Part shown: one piece after another, positions 45,596 to 54,169 of the stretch
Layout of the letters: the number at the start of each line of letters is the position of its first letter
How positions within the stretch are numbered: position 1 is the stretch's first letter
Source of the DNA: SSF26 sp037443945
GTDB taxonomy: Bacteria; Chloroflexota; Anaerolineae; J102
Reading direction: 5' to 3'
NCBI GenBank assembly: GCA_037443945.1
Contig: JBBINH010000008.1
Span: 1 to 64,000, forward strand
DNA length: 64,000 nucleotides
Notes under the pieces: generated by a model
Told to the model about the DNA's origin: nothing
Databases searched by the model: none
The model's input: the letters and a program-made list of their open reading frames with translations, nothing else
Program-made: the position numbers and the translations under genes

Positions 45596-46690
45596 ATGTT
45601 TCGCGACCCGGATTTGCAGGAGCTTGTGGCATTTGAAGGGCATAACCACCCGGTGGTCAGTCTCTATCTCAATGTGGACCCGCGGCAACGCACGACCGAG
45701 GAGTACAAACTGGCGTTGCGTCGGCTTCTCGAGGAAACGGTCATCCCCGCCGCCGATCGTCAACGCATCGAGCGCTTTGTCGAACTCGAATACGACCGTC
45801 AGGCACGCGGGCTGGTGTGCTTTAGCTGCCAGGAACAGGACTTCTGGCGCGCGTATGCCTTCCAGGTCCCGGTCGAAGATGCCGTTATGGTCGACCGTCG
45901 GCCCCTGGTGCGGCGTCTGGTCGAGATGATCGATACCTACGGTCATCTGGGCGTCGTGGCGGTGGACAGGCAGGGCGCCCGCTTCTTTTCGTTCCATCTG
46001 GGCGTTCTGGAAGAAGCCACCGGCATGGTAGGCGAAGAGGTGCGCCGGCACAAACAGGGCGGGTGGGCAGCCCCGCGCTATCAGCGCCACGAGGACGAAA
46101 CGGCCCTCGCCAACCTGCGCGAGGCCGTGGAACAAACCGAACGCCTGGCCCGTCAGTACAACTGGCGCCGCCTGGTCCTGGCCGGTACCGATGCCAATGT
46201 GGCCCGTTTCCGGGACCTGTTGCCGGCCGCCCTGCAACGCCTGGTTGTCGGCACCATGCCCCTGGAATTGAACGCCGGCATCCAGGAAGTGCGCGATCGG
46301 GCCGAGGCCGTGGCCTTGCAGGCCCGCAGCTCCTACATCCTCCGACTGGCTTCGGATCTTGTCGTAGCCGCCGCCAAAGGCGATCATGCCGTCCTCGGCC
46401 TCGACGCCACCGTGGAGGCCATCCAGAGCGGTCGGGTCTACGCTCTGCTGTTCAGCGAAGGCTATGAGGTCCCCGAAGGTCGGGTGCGCCGTTGTGACCG
46501 CTGCGGTTATCTGGGTACCGGCGGCGAGGAAGCCTGTCCGCTCTGCGGAGGCGCGTATCGACCGCTGCCCGATGCCATCAACACCCTGGCCCGGCGAACC
46601 CTGGCCCAGGGTGCGCAGGTCATCGTGCTGCCGTCGGAGAATCCGCTCACGGCAGCCGGCCATCCCCTGGGCGCTTTCTTACGTTTCTAG
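45596..46690 (+). CDS. Bacterial eRF1-like (archaeo-eukaryotic release factor family) protein
   Basis: A 364-residue protein of the bacterial eRF1/Vms1-like (baeRF) group. The N-terminal part (SLYLNVDPRQRTTEEYKLAL) matches the family's first domain. The middle part contains the RNase H-like eRF1 domain 2 (GVVAVDRQGARFFSFHLG) and a domain 3-like region. A zinc ribbon with CDRCGYL and ACPLCGG closes it. Such proteins are proposed to act on stalled ribosomes or peptidyl-tRNA, but bacterial members are little studied. GGAGG lies 7 bases before the ATG. The long leader and operator array imply strong regulation. A hairpin terminator follows. Confidence 0.82.
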   Translation: MFRDPDLQELVAFEGHNHPVVSLYLNVDPRQRTTEEYKLALRRLLEETVIPAADRQRIERFVELEYDRQARGLVCFSCQEQDFWRAYAFQVPVEDAVMVDRRPLVRRLVEMIDTYGHLGVVAVDRQGARFFSFHLGVLEEATGMVGEEVRRHKQGGWAAPRYQRHEDETALANLREAVEQTERLARQYNWRRLVLAGTDANVARFRDLLPAALQRLVVGTMPLELNAGIQEVRDRAEAVALQARSSYILRLASDLVVAAAKGDHAVLGLDATVEAIQSGRVYALLFSEGYEVPEGRVRRCDRCGYLGTGGEEACPLCGGAYRPLPDAINTLARRTLAQGAQVIVLPSENPLTAAGHPLGAFLRF

Positions 46691-46711
46691 CCGTCCTTTT
46701 GCTTTCGGCCC

Positions 46712-46740
46712 AGACCTCGCCGGATAATTCGGCGAGGTCT
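46712..46740 (+). terminator. Hairpin terminator after the eRF1-like gene
   Basis: An 11-bp perfect stem (46712-46722 with 46730-46740, AGACCTCGCCG arm) with a 7-base loop, 21 bases after the stop codon. The tail is only weakly T-rich. Confidence 0.75.
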
Positions 46741-46768
46741 ATTGTTGCCCGTCAAGACGATTTTCATC

Positions 46769-47791
46769 ATGCGACCCCCTGCCCGCGCTTCCTTGAATCC
46801 CATCCTGGTGACGTTGTTGGTGGCTCTGGCCGTTTTTACCATCGGTTTACTGGGCCTTAGCCTGGCGTTGCGGGCGTGGAGCAGCCGTCTCATGCCCACA
46901 CCGACCCCTACTCTGGCTCTGGGCGGTCTGCCGCTGACGCCGCTGGTCTCGCCCAGCCCCACGTCGACGGATACCCCGACGCCCACACTCACACCTACGC
47001 CGTCACCCACGCCGACACCGACGCCCACGCCCGAACCTTCGCCCACGCCCTTGCCTACCGATACACCGACACCCGAACCGACACCAACGCCGACGCCCGA
47101 ACCGACGCCCACAGCGGTTCCCTCGCCGACACCCTATGCCGGACCGTTCCGCGCCAACGGAGGGGACTACGCCGCGCCCGGTCGCAGCGGTTTCGTCATC
47201 GACGGCTTTCTGCCCGAATGGGGTGGCATTCCGGTGGTCATGCTTTTCTATCCTCTGCAAGGGCTCGAAGAGGCCGTTGCGCCCGACGATTTCCTCGTCA
47301 TGGCCCGGCTCGCCTGGGATCCGCTCTTCCTCTACGTGGCCTACGAGGTCACCGACAATGTCCACGTCCAGGAAGGAAGCGGTTATGATCTGTTCAACGG
47401 CGATGCGGTCGAATTGTGGTTGGATGCCGATCTAGCCGGCGATTTCGATGTCGTGGGCGGCAATGCCGATGATTTCCAGTTCGGTTTCTCGCCCGGCGAT
47501 TTTCTGACCCGGGCGCCTGAGGGCGTCGTGGCCTATCCCCAACGCCGTTCCGATTGGACGGGTCAGCTTGTGGTGGCAGCCCAACGCACGGCTACGGGCT
47601 ACACGCTCGAGGCGGCCATCCCCTGGGCCATCCTGGGCGTGCGTCCCTATCCGGGTTGGGTCTTGGGCTATGGCTTGCTGGCCAACGATAACGACACACC
47701 CGGCACGTTCGCCCGTGAGCGTGTGCTGGCCCACACGCCGGTCATGCGCTTCAATCAACCGACCACGTTCAGCAATCTCTTCTTGCAGTAG
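46769..47791 (+). CDS. Membrane-anchored protein with Thr-Pro linker and CBM9-like domain
   Basis: A 340-residue protein. A single N-terminal transmembrane helix (ILVTLLVALAVFTIGLLGL) is followed by a Thr/Pro/Glu-rich linker of about 80 residues (nt about 46890-47130). The C-terminal domain of about 210 residues fits the CBM9/DOMON-like sugar-binding fold: VIDGFLPEWGGIPV, LFLYVAYEVTDN, DAVELWLDADL and a closing LEAAIPWAILG. It probably displays a carbohydrate-binding module outside the cell. The ATG at 46769 is preferred to a TTG at 46742. No ribosome binding site is evident. Confidence 0.8.
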   Translation: MRPPARASLNPILVTLLVALAVFTIGLLGLSLALRAWSSRLMPTPTPTLALGGLPLTPLVSPSPTSTDTPTPTLTPTPSPTPTPTPTPEPSPTPLPTDTPTPEPTPTPTPEPTPTAVPSPTPYAGPFRANGGDYAAPGRSGFVIDGFLPEWGGIPVVMLFYPLQGLEEAVAPDDFLVMARLAWDPLFLYVAYEVTDNVHVQEGSGYDLFNGDAVELWLDADLAGDFDVVGGNADDFQFGFSPGDFLTRAPEGVVAYPQRRSDWTGQLVVAAQRTATGYTLEAAIPWAILGVRPYPGWVLGYGLLANDNDTPGTFARERVLAHTPVMRFNQPTTFSNLFLQ

Positions 47792-47970
47792 GTTCGTGCT
47801 TCCGCATGAACGATTGTAAAGTCGGCAGGAGGATGGCGACCATAAGCGTTGTATATGCATTGGGTCTTATGGGTAAACGGCCTACATCAGCCGAAAGAAG
47901 GGCCGGTATGCTATAGTTGTAACGAACGATTGTAATGACCCATCCGGCTACCCGCCACCGTGCGCTTTGC

Positions 47971-48089
47971 GCCGATGGAAAATCGGCCTCTTTGGATGCT
48001 GCGCGCCGGACGTCGGCCTGCGCCGACGCCCCCCGGTCGGGCCAGGCCGACCGTTGGCCGCCGGCCCATGACGGCCGACTGCGGTCGGC
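47971..48089. repeat. Cluster of four short GTCGGC/GCCGAC hairpins
   Basis: Pairs: GCCGAT/ATCGGC (47971-47987), GTCGGC/GCCGAC (48012-48027), GGTCGG/CCGACC (48035-48052) and GCCGAC/GTCGGC (48074-48089), with loops of 4-6 bases. The shared arms suggest related palindromic units. Confidence 0.55.
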
Positions 48090-48185
48090 ACGCATGTAGG
48101 TAGTAGGCCTGTATCGGGTGAGCGGCGAAGTCGGCATCGGTCTACCCGTAACTGCAGGCCAAAAGAAGCAAGACCTGCCTAAACC

Positions 48186-48209
48186 GTTGTGCTATAGGTT
48201 GTGCTATAG
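48186..48209 (+). repeat. 12-bp perfect tandem repeat with -10-like core before clpC
   Basis: GTTGTGCTATAG occurs twice without a gap (48186-48197 and 48198-48209). Each copy contains TGCTATAG, an extended -10-like element. The start codon of clpC is about 58 bases downstream, so the repeat probably contains its promoter. Confidence 0.55.
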
Positions 48210-48267
48210 TTCGTTATGAGCGACATGTTCGTTGCCCTATCCTCCTTTTGCGAGCGAGTTAAGCCTC

Positions 48268-50790
48268 ATGATGCAGTTCGAACGCTACACCGAGCGCGCC
48301 CAAGATGCCCTGATGCGCGCCTATGAGATTTTGCACCGTTTTCAACATAGCCAGGCCGATACCGAACATCTCTTCCTGGCCCTGGTCGAACAGCCCGACG
48401 GCATGGTGCGCCGTATCCTCAGCCATCTCCATGTCGATCCCGACCGGGTACAGGCCGACCTGGAAACCATCCTCCAGCGCACCCCGCGCACCGGCGGCCC
48501 CAACCTCGACCTGGCCGCCACCGGCCAGATTTACATCACCCCTCGGCTCAATCGTGTCAACCAAGCGGCGGTGGAAGAGGCCGACCGTATGGGGGATGCG
48601 TACATCTCCACCGAGCATCTCTTCCTGGCAATTGCCGGCGAACGCAACACGCCCAGCGCTCAGGTGCTGCGGCGCTACAATCTGAGCAAGGATGCCATCT
48701 CCCGCGCTATTGAGGAGCTGCGCCATCATAAGACCACACCGGAGGCGCGCAGCGAAAGCAAATATCGCACCCTGGAGAAATACGCCCGCGATCTCACCGC
48801 CCTGGCCGCAGCCGATAGCCTGGACCCCGTTATCGGCCGCGACGAGGAGATTATGCGGGTCATCCAGGTGCTCGGCCGGCGCACGAAGAACAACCCCGTG
48901 CTGATCGGGGAGGCCGGCGTCGGCAAAACGGCCATCGTCGAAGGCCTGGCCCAGCGTATCGTGCGCGAAGAGGTCCCGAACTTCCTCCTGGGCAGGCGCC
49001 TGATGGCCCTCGATCTGGGCGCCATGATCGCCGGCACCCGCTTCCGCGGGGAATTCGAGGAGCGGTTGAAGGCCGTTCTCGAGGAGGTGCGCTCGTCCAA
49101 AGGCGAGATCATCCTCTTTGTGGACGAATTGCACACCGTCGTCGGCGCCGGGGCCGCCGTCGGGGCCATGGATGCCAGCAACATGATGAAACCGGCCCTG
49201 GCACGCGGGGAACTGCGCGTCATCGGCGCCACCACACCCGATGAATACCGTCAGCACATCGAGCGCGACGCCGCTCTGGAACGTCGCTTTGCGCCGATTT
49301 GGGTGGATGAACCCACCGTCGAAGAGGCCGTGCAGATCCTTCATGGCCTTCGCGCTCGTTATGAGCAACACCATCAGGTTCGCTTCACCGATGAGGCCCT
49401 GAACGCCGCCGTGCGGCTCTCCCATCGCTATGTCAGCGGGCGCCATCTGCCCGATAAGGCGATTGACCTGATCGATGAGGCGGCCGCGCGCATGCGGGTG
49501 GCCATGCAGTCGAAACCACCCGAATTGCGCCATCTGCGACAACGGTTGCAAGAACTGCGCCAGGAAGAGGAAACGGCCTGGAACCAACGCGACTACGCGC
49601 GCGCCGCCGAGCTGAAGACCGAGGTCATCCGTTTGGAAAAGGAAATCCAGGTCAAGACGGTGGTCTGGCAAGAGCAGGCCGGCCTCACCGGGGTCGTGGA
49701 TGCTGAACACATCGCCCAGATCGTCCACGCCTGGACGGGTATCCCCCTCAGCCAGATGCTCGAATCGGAAACCCAGAAACTCCTGCGCATGGAAGCGTTC
49801 CTGCACCAGCGCATCATCGGCCAGGACGAGGCCATCACGGCCGTGGCCGATGCCATCCGGCGGGCGCGGGCCGGTCTCAAAGACCCACGCCGCCCCATCG
49901 GTTCCTTCATCTTCCTGGGGCCGACCGGGGTGGGCAAGACCGAGCTGGCGCGGGCGCTGGCCGAATTCCTGTTCGACGACCCCGATGCCTTGTTCCGGGT
50001 GGATATGAGCGAGTACCGCGAGCCGCACACCGTCAGTCGGTTGCTGGGCGCGCCGCCCGGTTACGTGGGCTACGATGAAGGCGGCCACCTGACCGAAGCG
50101 GTGCGACGCCGGCCTTACCAGGTCATTCTCTTTGACGAACTGGAAAAAGCCCATCCCGAAGTTTGGAACACCCTGTTGCAGATCCTGGAAGACGGTCGGT
50201 TGACCGACGGCCACGGCCGCACCGTGGATTTCCGCAACACGGTCATCATCATGACCACCAACGTCGGCTCGCAGCACGTCACCCAAACCCGCCCGTTGGG
50301 TTTCCGCGCGGATGCGGGCGTGGATGAGACCCGCCTCCTCGCCGACATCCAGCGCGAACTGAAGCGCACCTTCCGGCCCGAATTCCTCAACCGCGTGGAT
50401 GAAATCGTCCCCTTCCACGTGCTCACCCCGGAGCAGGTCCTGCAGATCGTGGACCTGCAGATGGCAGAGGTGGCCAAACGGCTGGAGGAACACGCCCTAG
50501 AGATCGAGCTGACCGATCTGGCCCGGCGGGCGCTGGCAGTCCAGGGTTTCGATCCCGAATACGGGGCCCGGCCTTTGCGGCGGGTGATCCAACGGGCCAT
50601 CGAGAACCCGCTGAGCAAGATGGTCCTGAGCGGTGAATTCGGCACCGGCGACCTGGTCGTCGTGGATGTCGAAGTCACAGGCGATCCGACCGATACTAAA
50701 GCCCTGAAAGAAGCTCGCTTCGTCTTCCGCAAGGGTGAGCGTCAGCCCATTGCCATTGACCTGCCGTTGTCGGTCGAACACGGCACCTGA
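48268..50790 (+). CDS. clpC: ATP-dependent Clp protease ATP-binding subunit ClpC
   Basis: An 840-residue Hsp100 AAA+ unfoldase that feeds proteins to ClpP or refolds aggregates. Two N-terminal Clp_N repeats open it (FERYTERAQDALMRAYEI, then ADRMGDAYISTEHLFLAI). Walker A motifs are at about residues 214 (GEAGVGKTAI) and 551 (GPTGVGKTEL). The middle region has a UVR-like motif (YARAAELKTEVIRLEKE) rather than the long ClpB coiled coil, so ClpC fits better than ClpB. Two adjacent ATGs (48268, 48271) are possible starts. A strong terminator follows. The repeat-rich upstream region probably holds its stress control. Confidence 0.94.
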   Translation: MMQFERYTERAQDALMRAYEILHRFQHSQADTEHLFLALVEQPDGMVRRILSHLHVDPDRVQADLETILQRTPRTGGPNLDLAATGQIYITPRLNRVNQAAVEEADRMGDAYISTEHLFLAIAGERNTPSAQVLRRYNLSKDAISRAIEELRHHKTTPEARSESKYRTLEKYARDLTALAAADSLDPVIGRDEEIMRVIQVLGRRTKNNPVLIGEAGVGKTAIVEGLAQRIVREEVPNFLLGRRLMALDLGAMIAGTRFRGEFEERLKAVLEEVRSSKGEIILFVDELHTVVGAGAAVGAMDASNMMKPALARGELRVIGATTPDEYRQHIERDAALERRFAPIWVDEPTVEEAVQILHGLRARYEQHHQVRFTDEALNAAVRLSHRYVSGRHLPDKAIDLIDEAAARMRVAMQSKPPELRHLRQRLQELRQEEETAWNQRDYARAAELKTEVIRLEKEIQVKTVVWQEQAGLTGVVDAEHIAQIVHAWTGIPLSQMLESETQKLLRMEAFLHQRIIGQDEAITAVADAIRRARAGLKDPRRPIGSFIFLGPTGVGKTELARALAEFLFDDPDALFRVDMSEYREPHTVSRLLGAPPGYVGYDEGGHLTEAVRRRPYQVILFDELEKAHPEVWNTLLQILEDGRLTDGHGRTVDFRNTVIIMTTNVGSQHVTQTRPLGFRADAGVDETRLLADIQRELKRTFRPEFLNRVDEIVPFHVLTPEQVLQIVDLQMAEVAKRLEEHALEIELTDLARRALAVQGFDPEYGARPLRRVIQRAIENPLSKMVLSGEFGTGDLVVVDVEVTGDPTDTKALKEARFVFRKGERQPIAIDLPLSVEHGT

Positions 50791-50813
50791 GTCAGGCGCC
50801 GCGATGACGCCAC

Positions 50814-50852
50814 AACGCCGTCGGCTCCGGTCGGAGTCGACGGCGTTTTCTT
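50814..50852 (+). terminator. Rho-independent terminator after clpC
   Basis: A 10-bp stem (50814-50823 with 50838-50847, AACGCCGTCG arm) encloses a CTCC/GGAG inner hairpin and is followed by a T-rich tail. Confidence 0.88.
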
Positions 50853-50906
50853 ACTGCGGCGCCGTTTTCTGGGCGCCGATAACGGTTGTACTCTTGTCCC
50901 GCTTCC

Positions 50907-50915
50907 TGCTAGAAT
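50907..50915 (+). promoter_or_regulatory. Extended -10 of the ygeY operon
   Basis: TGC followed by TAGAAT, 68 bases before the ygeY start. TTGTAC at 50885-50890 could be a distant -35 (19-base spacer). Confidence 0.5.
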
Positions 50916-50983
50916 GCACCCTACGCCGGGCACGGATGTCCTCCGGCCGGGCGGCTTTTTATTCTGACAACGAGGACTCGGTC

Positions 50984-52189
50984 ATGGAGCCGATAGCGAC
51001 CTTACGCCAACGCATTGCGGCCGAAGAGGCCCGTATCATTCAATTCCTGCGCGACATCTGCGCCATCCCTTCTTTCGATAGCCAGATCGGACCGGTGGGC
51101 GAACGCATTGCCGCCGAGATGCGCCGCCTGGGCTTCGATGAAGTGCGTTTCGACCGCCAGGGCAATATCCTGGGCCGCATCGGTGACGGTCCGCGCGTGC
51201 TGCTGTACGATAGCCATATCGACACGGTGGGTATCGGCGACCCGGATGCCTGGGCCTGGGATCCCTTTGTGGGCAAGGTCGAAAACGGCATTTTCTACGC
51301 CCGCGGGGCCTGCGATGAGAAGAACTCCACTCCGGGGATGGTGTACGGTCTGGCCATCGCCCGCGATCTGGGGTTGTTGACGGGTTGGACGGCCTGGTAT
51401 TTCGGCAACATGGAGGAGTGGTGCGACGGCATTGCCCCCAACGTCCTGGTCGAGGTCGAGGGCATCCGACCTGATTACGTGGTCATCGGCGAACCCACGC
51501 GCATGCAGGTTTATCGCGGGCACAAGGGTCGGGTCGAAATGCAGATCGTGGCCAAAGGCCGCAGTGCCCACGCAGCCAGCAATCATCTGGGCGACAACGC
51601 CATTTACAAAATGGTGCCGGTCATCACCGGCATTCGCGACCTGGAACCCCGGCTGGGGGATGACCCCTTCCTCGGACCCGGCAAGATCACCGTCAGCGAC
51701 ATGCGGGTGAAGACGCCCAGCATCAACGCCGTGCCCGATGCGTGCACCATCTTTGTCGATCGTCGGCTCACCTTCGGCGAGAGCAAAGAAGCCGCCGTGG
51801 CCCAGGTGGAGGCGCTCATCCCCCCGGACCAGCGCCGCGATTTCGAGGTGAGCATCCTGCAATACGCCGAACCGAGCTATACCGGCTTCGTCTTTCCGGT
51901 GGAAAAGTATTTCCCTGCCTGGGCTTTGCCCGCCGATGCCCCTATCGTCCAGGCCGGCGTGGCCGCGGCCACGGCCTATCTGGGACGACCGGTCACCACC
52001 GGGAAATGGAACTTCTCGACCAACGGGACCTACTGGATGGGCAAGGCCGGGATTCCCTGTATCGGTTTCGGGCCCGGCGATGAGATCCACGCCCACACCG
52101 TCCTCGACCAGGTCCCTTTGCAGGATGTGGTGGATGCTACCGGCTTCTATGCCCTGTTTCCCTCCTTTCTGGCCCGGATGACGACCTGA
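50984..52189 (+). CDS. ygeY: YgeY-family M20 metallohydrolase
   Basis: A 401-residue M20-type zinc hydrolase, close to YgeY, the selenium-metabolism-linked member. Metal and catalytic motifs: YDSHIDTVGIGD, RGACDEKNSTPGM, NMEEWCDG, GEPTRMQVYRGHKGR and a closing GFGPGDEIHAH. Relatives cleave N-acyl or N-carbamoyl amino-acid-like compounds, but the YgeY substrate is not established. AGGA precedes the ATG. It is the first gene of the operon that continues with the Nudix protein, YgeW-like carbamoyltransferase and carbamate kinase. An extended -10 promoter and the clpC terminator lie upstream. Confidence 0.9.
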   Translation: MEPIATLRQRIAAEEARIIQFLRDICAIPSFDSQIGPVGERIAAEMRRLGFDEVRFDRQGNILGRIGDGPRVLLYDSHIDTVGIGDPDAWAWDPFVGKVENGIFYARGACDEKNSTPGMVYGLAIARDLGLLTGWTAWYFGNMEEWCDGIAPNVLVEVEGIRPDYVVIGEPTRMQVYRGHKGRVEMQIVAKGRSAHAASNHLGDNAIYKMVPVITGIRDLEPRLGDDPFLGPGKITVSDMRVKTPSINAVPDACTIFVDRRLTFGESKEAAVAQVEALIPPDQRRDFEVSILQYAEPSYTGFVFPVEKYFPAWALPADAPIVQAGVAAATAYLGRPVTTGKWNFSTNGTYWMGKAGIPCIGFGPGDEIHAHTVLDQVPLQDVVDATGFYALFPSFLARMTT

Positions 52190-52191
52190 AC

Positions 52192-53037
52192 ATGGAGGTC
52201 TCGGCCGAGCGTCAGCTTCTTGCCGCTTGGTTGCGGGCCATCCCGCAGTCCCGTCATGCCCCGCGACCGTTGGCCGATCTACCCGGCGGCACCGACATCG
52301 GCCGGGGTCTGGTCACCATGCTGCAGATGTGGGGCGCCGTCGAGCTCAGCGAGGCCGGGATCCGCGCCGTCTCGCAGCCGGCCTACTACTTTTTGCACAG
52401 CCTGGCCGCCTGGGCCGAGACCGGTGAGACGATCGTGCTCGATTGGTCGGACCGGCAGGGCACCGCGGCCGCAGAAGGCCTGCGGCACGGCACCAGCCTT
52501 GTCTACTGGCTGGAGCAAGAACGCCAACGCCGCTACCCTCAGGCGCCTCCTATTCGTCATGTCCTTGCCGCCCAGGTCCTTATCGTGCGGCCGAGCACAC
52601 CGCCGACTTTCCTGGTGCAATGGGATACGCGGGCCGGCGCCTATCAGCTTATCGGCGGTCGCCAAAAGGTAGACCAGGAGTGGGCCGAACCCATCCTGGA
52701 GACCGCCGTGCGCGAGGTGGAGGAAGAGCTAGGGGAGCAGGTGCGCCTGGCGGCCGGCGATTTCCGTCTGGAACCGCTGGCCACCTTCGGCGGTGCCGTT
52801 CGTCTCTCGCCTTCCTTTGGCGCCCTCACTGCCTATCAGTTCCACTTTTTTCAGGCCATCGCCTTGCCGCCTTTGCAGCTCGGCCCCAACGACCGTTGGG
52901 TGACCCGCGCCGAGCTGCTGAGCGGTCGCACCGGCGACGGAGCCCCGGTACGCGGGGATCACATCCTCTCTCTGGAACAGGCTTTGGGCCTGAGCATCGA
53001 CGCTTTGCCTTCTTCGTTTCGTTCCTCCGGCGGCTGA
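52192..53037 (+). CDS. Nudix hydrolase with unusual N-terminal extension
   Basis: A 281-residue protein. The Nudix box is in the second half: GGRQKVDQEWAEPILETAVR followed by EVEEELGEQV. This fits the diphosphate-hydrolase motif, though the spacing between the first Gly and the Glu is unusual. The first 110 residues are not recognised and may be a winged-helix-like or substrate-recognition part (LAAWLRAIPQSRHAPRPLAD). Substrates could be nucleoside diphosphate derivatives. It starts 2 bases after the ygeY stop codon, so translation is coupled. The Nudix protein is not a member of the enterobacterial yge cluster. Confidence 0.8.
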   Translation: MEVSAERQLLAAWLRAIPQSRHAPRPLADLPGGTDIGRGLVTMLQMWGAVELSEAGIRAVSQPAYYFLHSLAAWAETGETIVLDWSDRQGTAAAEGLRHGTSLVYWLEQERQRRYPQAPPIRHVLAAQVLIVRPSTPPTFLVQWDTRAGAYQLIGGRQKVDQEWAEPILETAVREVEEELGEQVRLAAGDFRLEPLATFGGAVRLSPSFGALTAYQFHFFQAIALPPLQLGPNDRWVTRAELLSGRTGDGAPVRGDHILSLEQALGLSIDALPSSFRSSGG

Positions 53038-53163
53038 AGCAGCCCTTTGTTCCGGCGAGGGCGCAGCCATCTCCAACCGTTACCACAGAGACCGCTATAT
53101 CCACTCACCGTGACCGAGAAGGCGTCACGGCGTTTTTACCCTATTCCTACGGAGTTTTTGTCT

Positions 53164-54141
53164 ATGCAAACCCATCTGCGTGGACGCGATTTTATCGGCG
53201 ATCTCGATTTCAGCAAAGAGGAAGTCGAAACCGTCCTGGATGTCGCTTTCCAACTCAAGCGTGAGCGGGCCTTGGGGATCCCCCACCCGCTGCTGAGGGA
53301 CAAGACCCTGTCCATGCTCTTTTTCTTCACAAGCACCCGCACCCGCTCCAGCTTCGAAGCGGGTATGGCCCAATTGGGCGGCCACGCGGCTTTTATCGAT
53401 TCCAAGACGACCCAGATCAGCCACGGCGATACAGCCAAGGAAATCGGCGAGATCTACGGCCGCTATTACGACGGCATCGCCATCCGCCATTGCGATTGGG
53501 GAGTTGGCAATCGCTATATCAACGAGGTGGCCCAGGCCAGTCGCGTGCCCGTGCTCAACATGCAATGCGACATCTACCATCCCTTCCAGATTCTGGCCGA
53601 TCTGATGACCATCTTCGAAAAGGTCGGCAACCCGCGTGGCAAGGTCATCAACGTCAGTTGGGCCTATGCCTCCAGCTATCAAAAGCCCATCTCGGTGCCC
53701 CAAAGCCTCATTTTGCAGATGACCCGCTTCGGCATGCATGTGCGGCTCACCCATCCGCCTGAATACAAGCTCATGCCCGATATCGTGCAACAGGCGCGCG
53801 ACAACGTGCGCAAATTCGGCGGCAGCTTCGAGATCCTGGACGATTTCGATGCCGGCTTTAAGGATGCCGACATCATCTACGCCAAGAGCTGGGGTGCGCT
53901 GCTGACCACGACCGACGAGGCGGAAAGCGCAGCCATCGGTCGCCGCTACACCGACTGGATCACCGACGATCGGCGCATGGCCCTGGCCAAGCCCGATGCC
54001 ATCTTCATGCACTGCCTGCCGGCCGATCGCAACATCGAAGTGACCGATAGCGTGATTGACGGGCCGCAAAGCGTCGTCTACGATGAAGCCGAAAATCGCC
54101 TCCACATCCAAAAAGCCGTGATGGCCCTCACCATGGCTTGA
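53164..54141 (+). CDS. ygeW: YgeW-type carbamoyltransferase
   Basis: A 325-residue enzyme of the aspartate/ornithine carbamoyltransferase family. The carbamoyl-phosphate motif reads FTSTRTRSSFE, followed by NMQCDIYHPFQILADL and the C-terminal MHCLPADR. The segment VSWAYASSYQKPISVPQSL and the phrase TRFGMHVRLTHPPEYKLMPD closely follow E. coli YgeW in outline, so YgeW is preferred over ArgF. YgeW has no confirmed substrate. The protein is shorter than E. coli YgeW, which carries an extra internal stretch. The ATG at 53164 opens at the normal family start. Carbamate kinase is next, so the pair could turn carbamoyl compounds into ATP. Confidence 0.85.
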   Translation: MQTHLRGRDFIGDLDFSKEEVETVLDVAFQLKRERALGIPHPLLRDKTLSMLFFFTSTRTRSSFEAGMAQLGGHAAFIDSKTTQISHGDTAKEIGEIYGRYYDGIAIRHCDWGVGNRYINEVAQASRVPVLNMQCDIYHPFQILADLMTIFEKVGNPRGKVINVSWAYASSYQKPISVPQSLILQMTRFGMHVRLTHPPEYKLMPDIVQQARDNVRKFGGSFEILDDFDAGFKDADIIYAKSWGALLTTTDEAESAAIGRRYTDWITDDRRMALAKPDAIFMHCLPADRNIEVTDSVIDGPQSVVYDEAENRLHIQKAVMALTMA

Positions 54142-54169
54142 GGTTATCCCCGTCGGAGAGCTGCTTCCT

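Larger units (their letters stand above)
47792..48267. other. Repeat-rich intergenic region before clpC
   Basis: About 476 bases. It holds two copies of GAACGATTGTAA (near 47808 and 47924), an extended -10-like TGCTATAGT near 47909 and another at the end of a 12-bp tandem repeat (48186-48209). Four short hairpins with GCCGAY/RTCGGC arms lie at 47971-48089. No gene or RNA family was recognised. Confidence 0.6.

Noticed and set aside
48259..50493. A 744-codon open frame on the minus strand opposite clpC
   Set aside because: It mirrors ClpC codon by codon and has no ribosome binding site or family resemblance.
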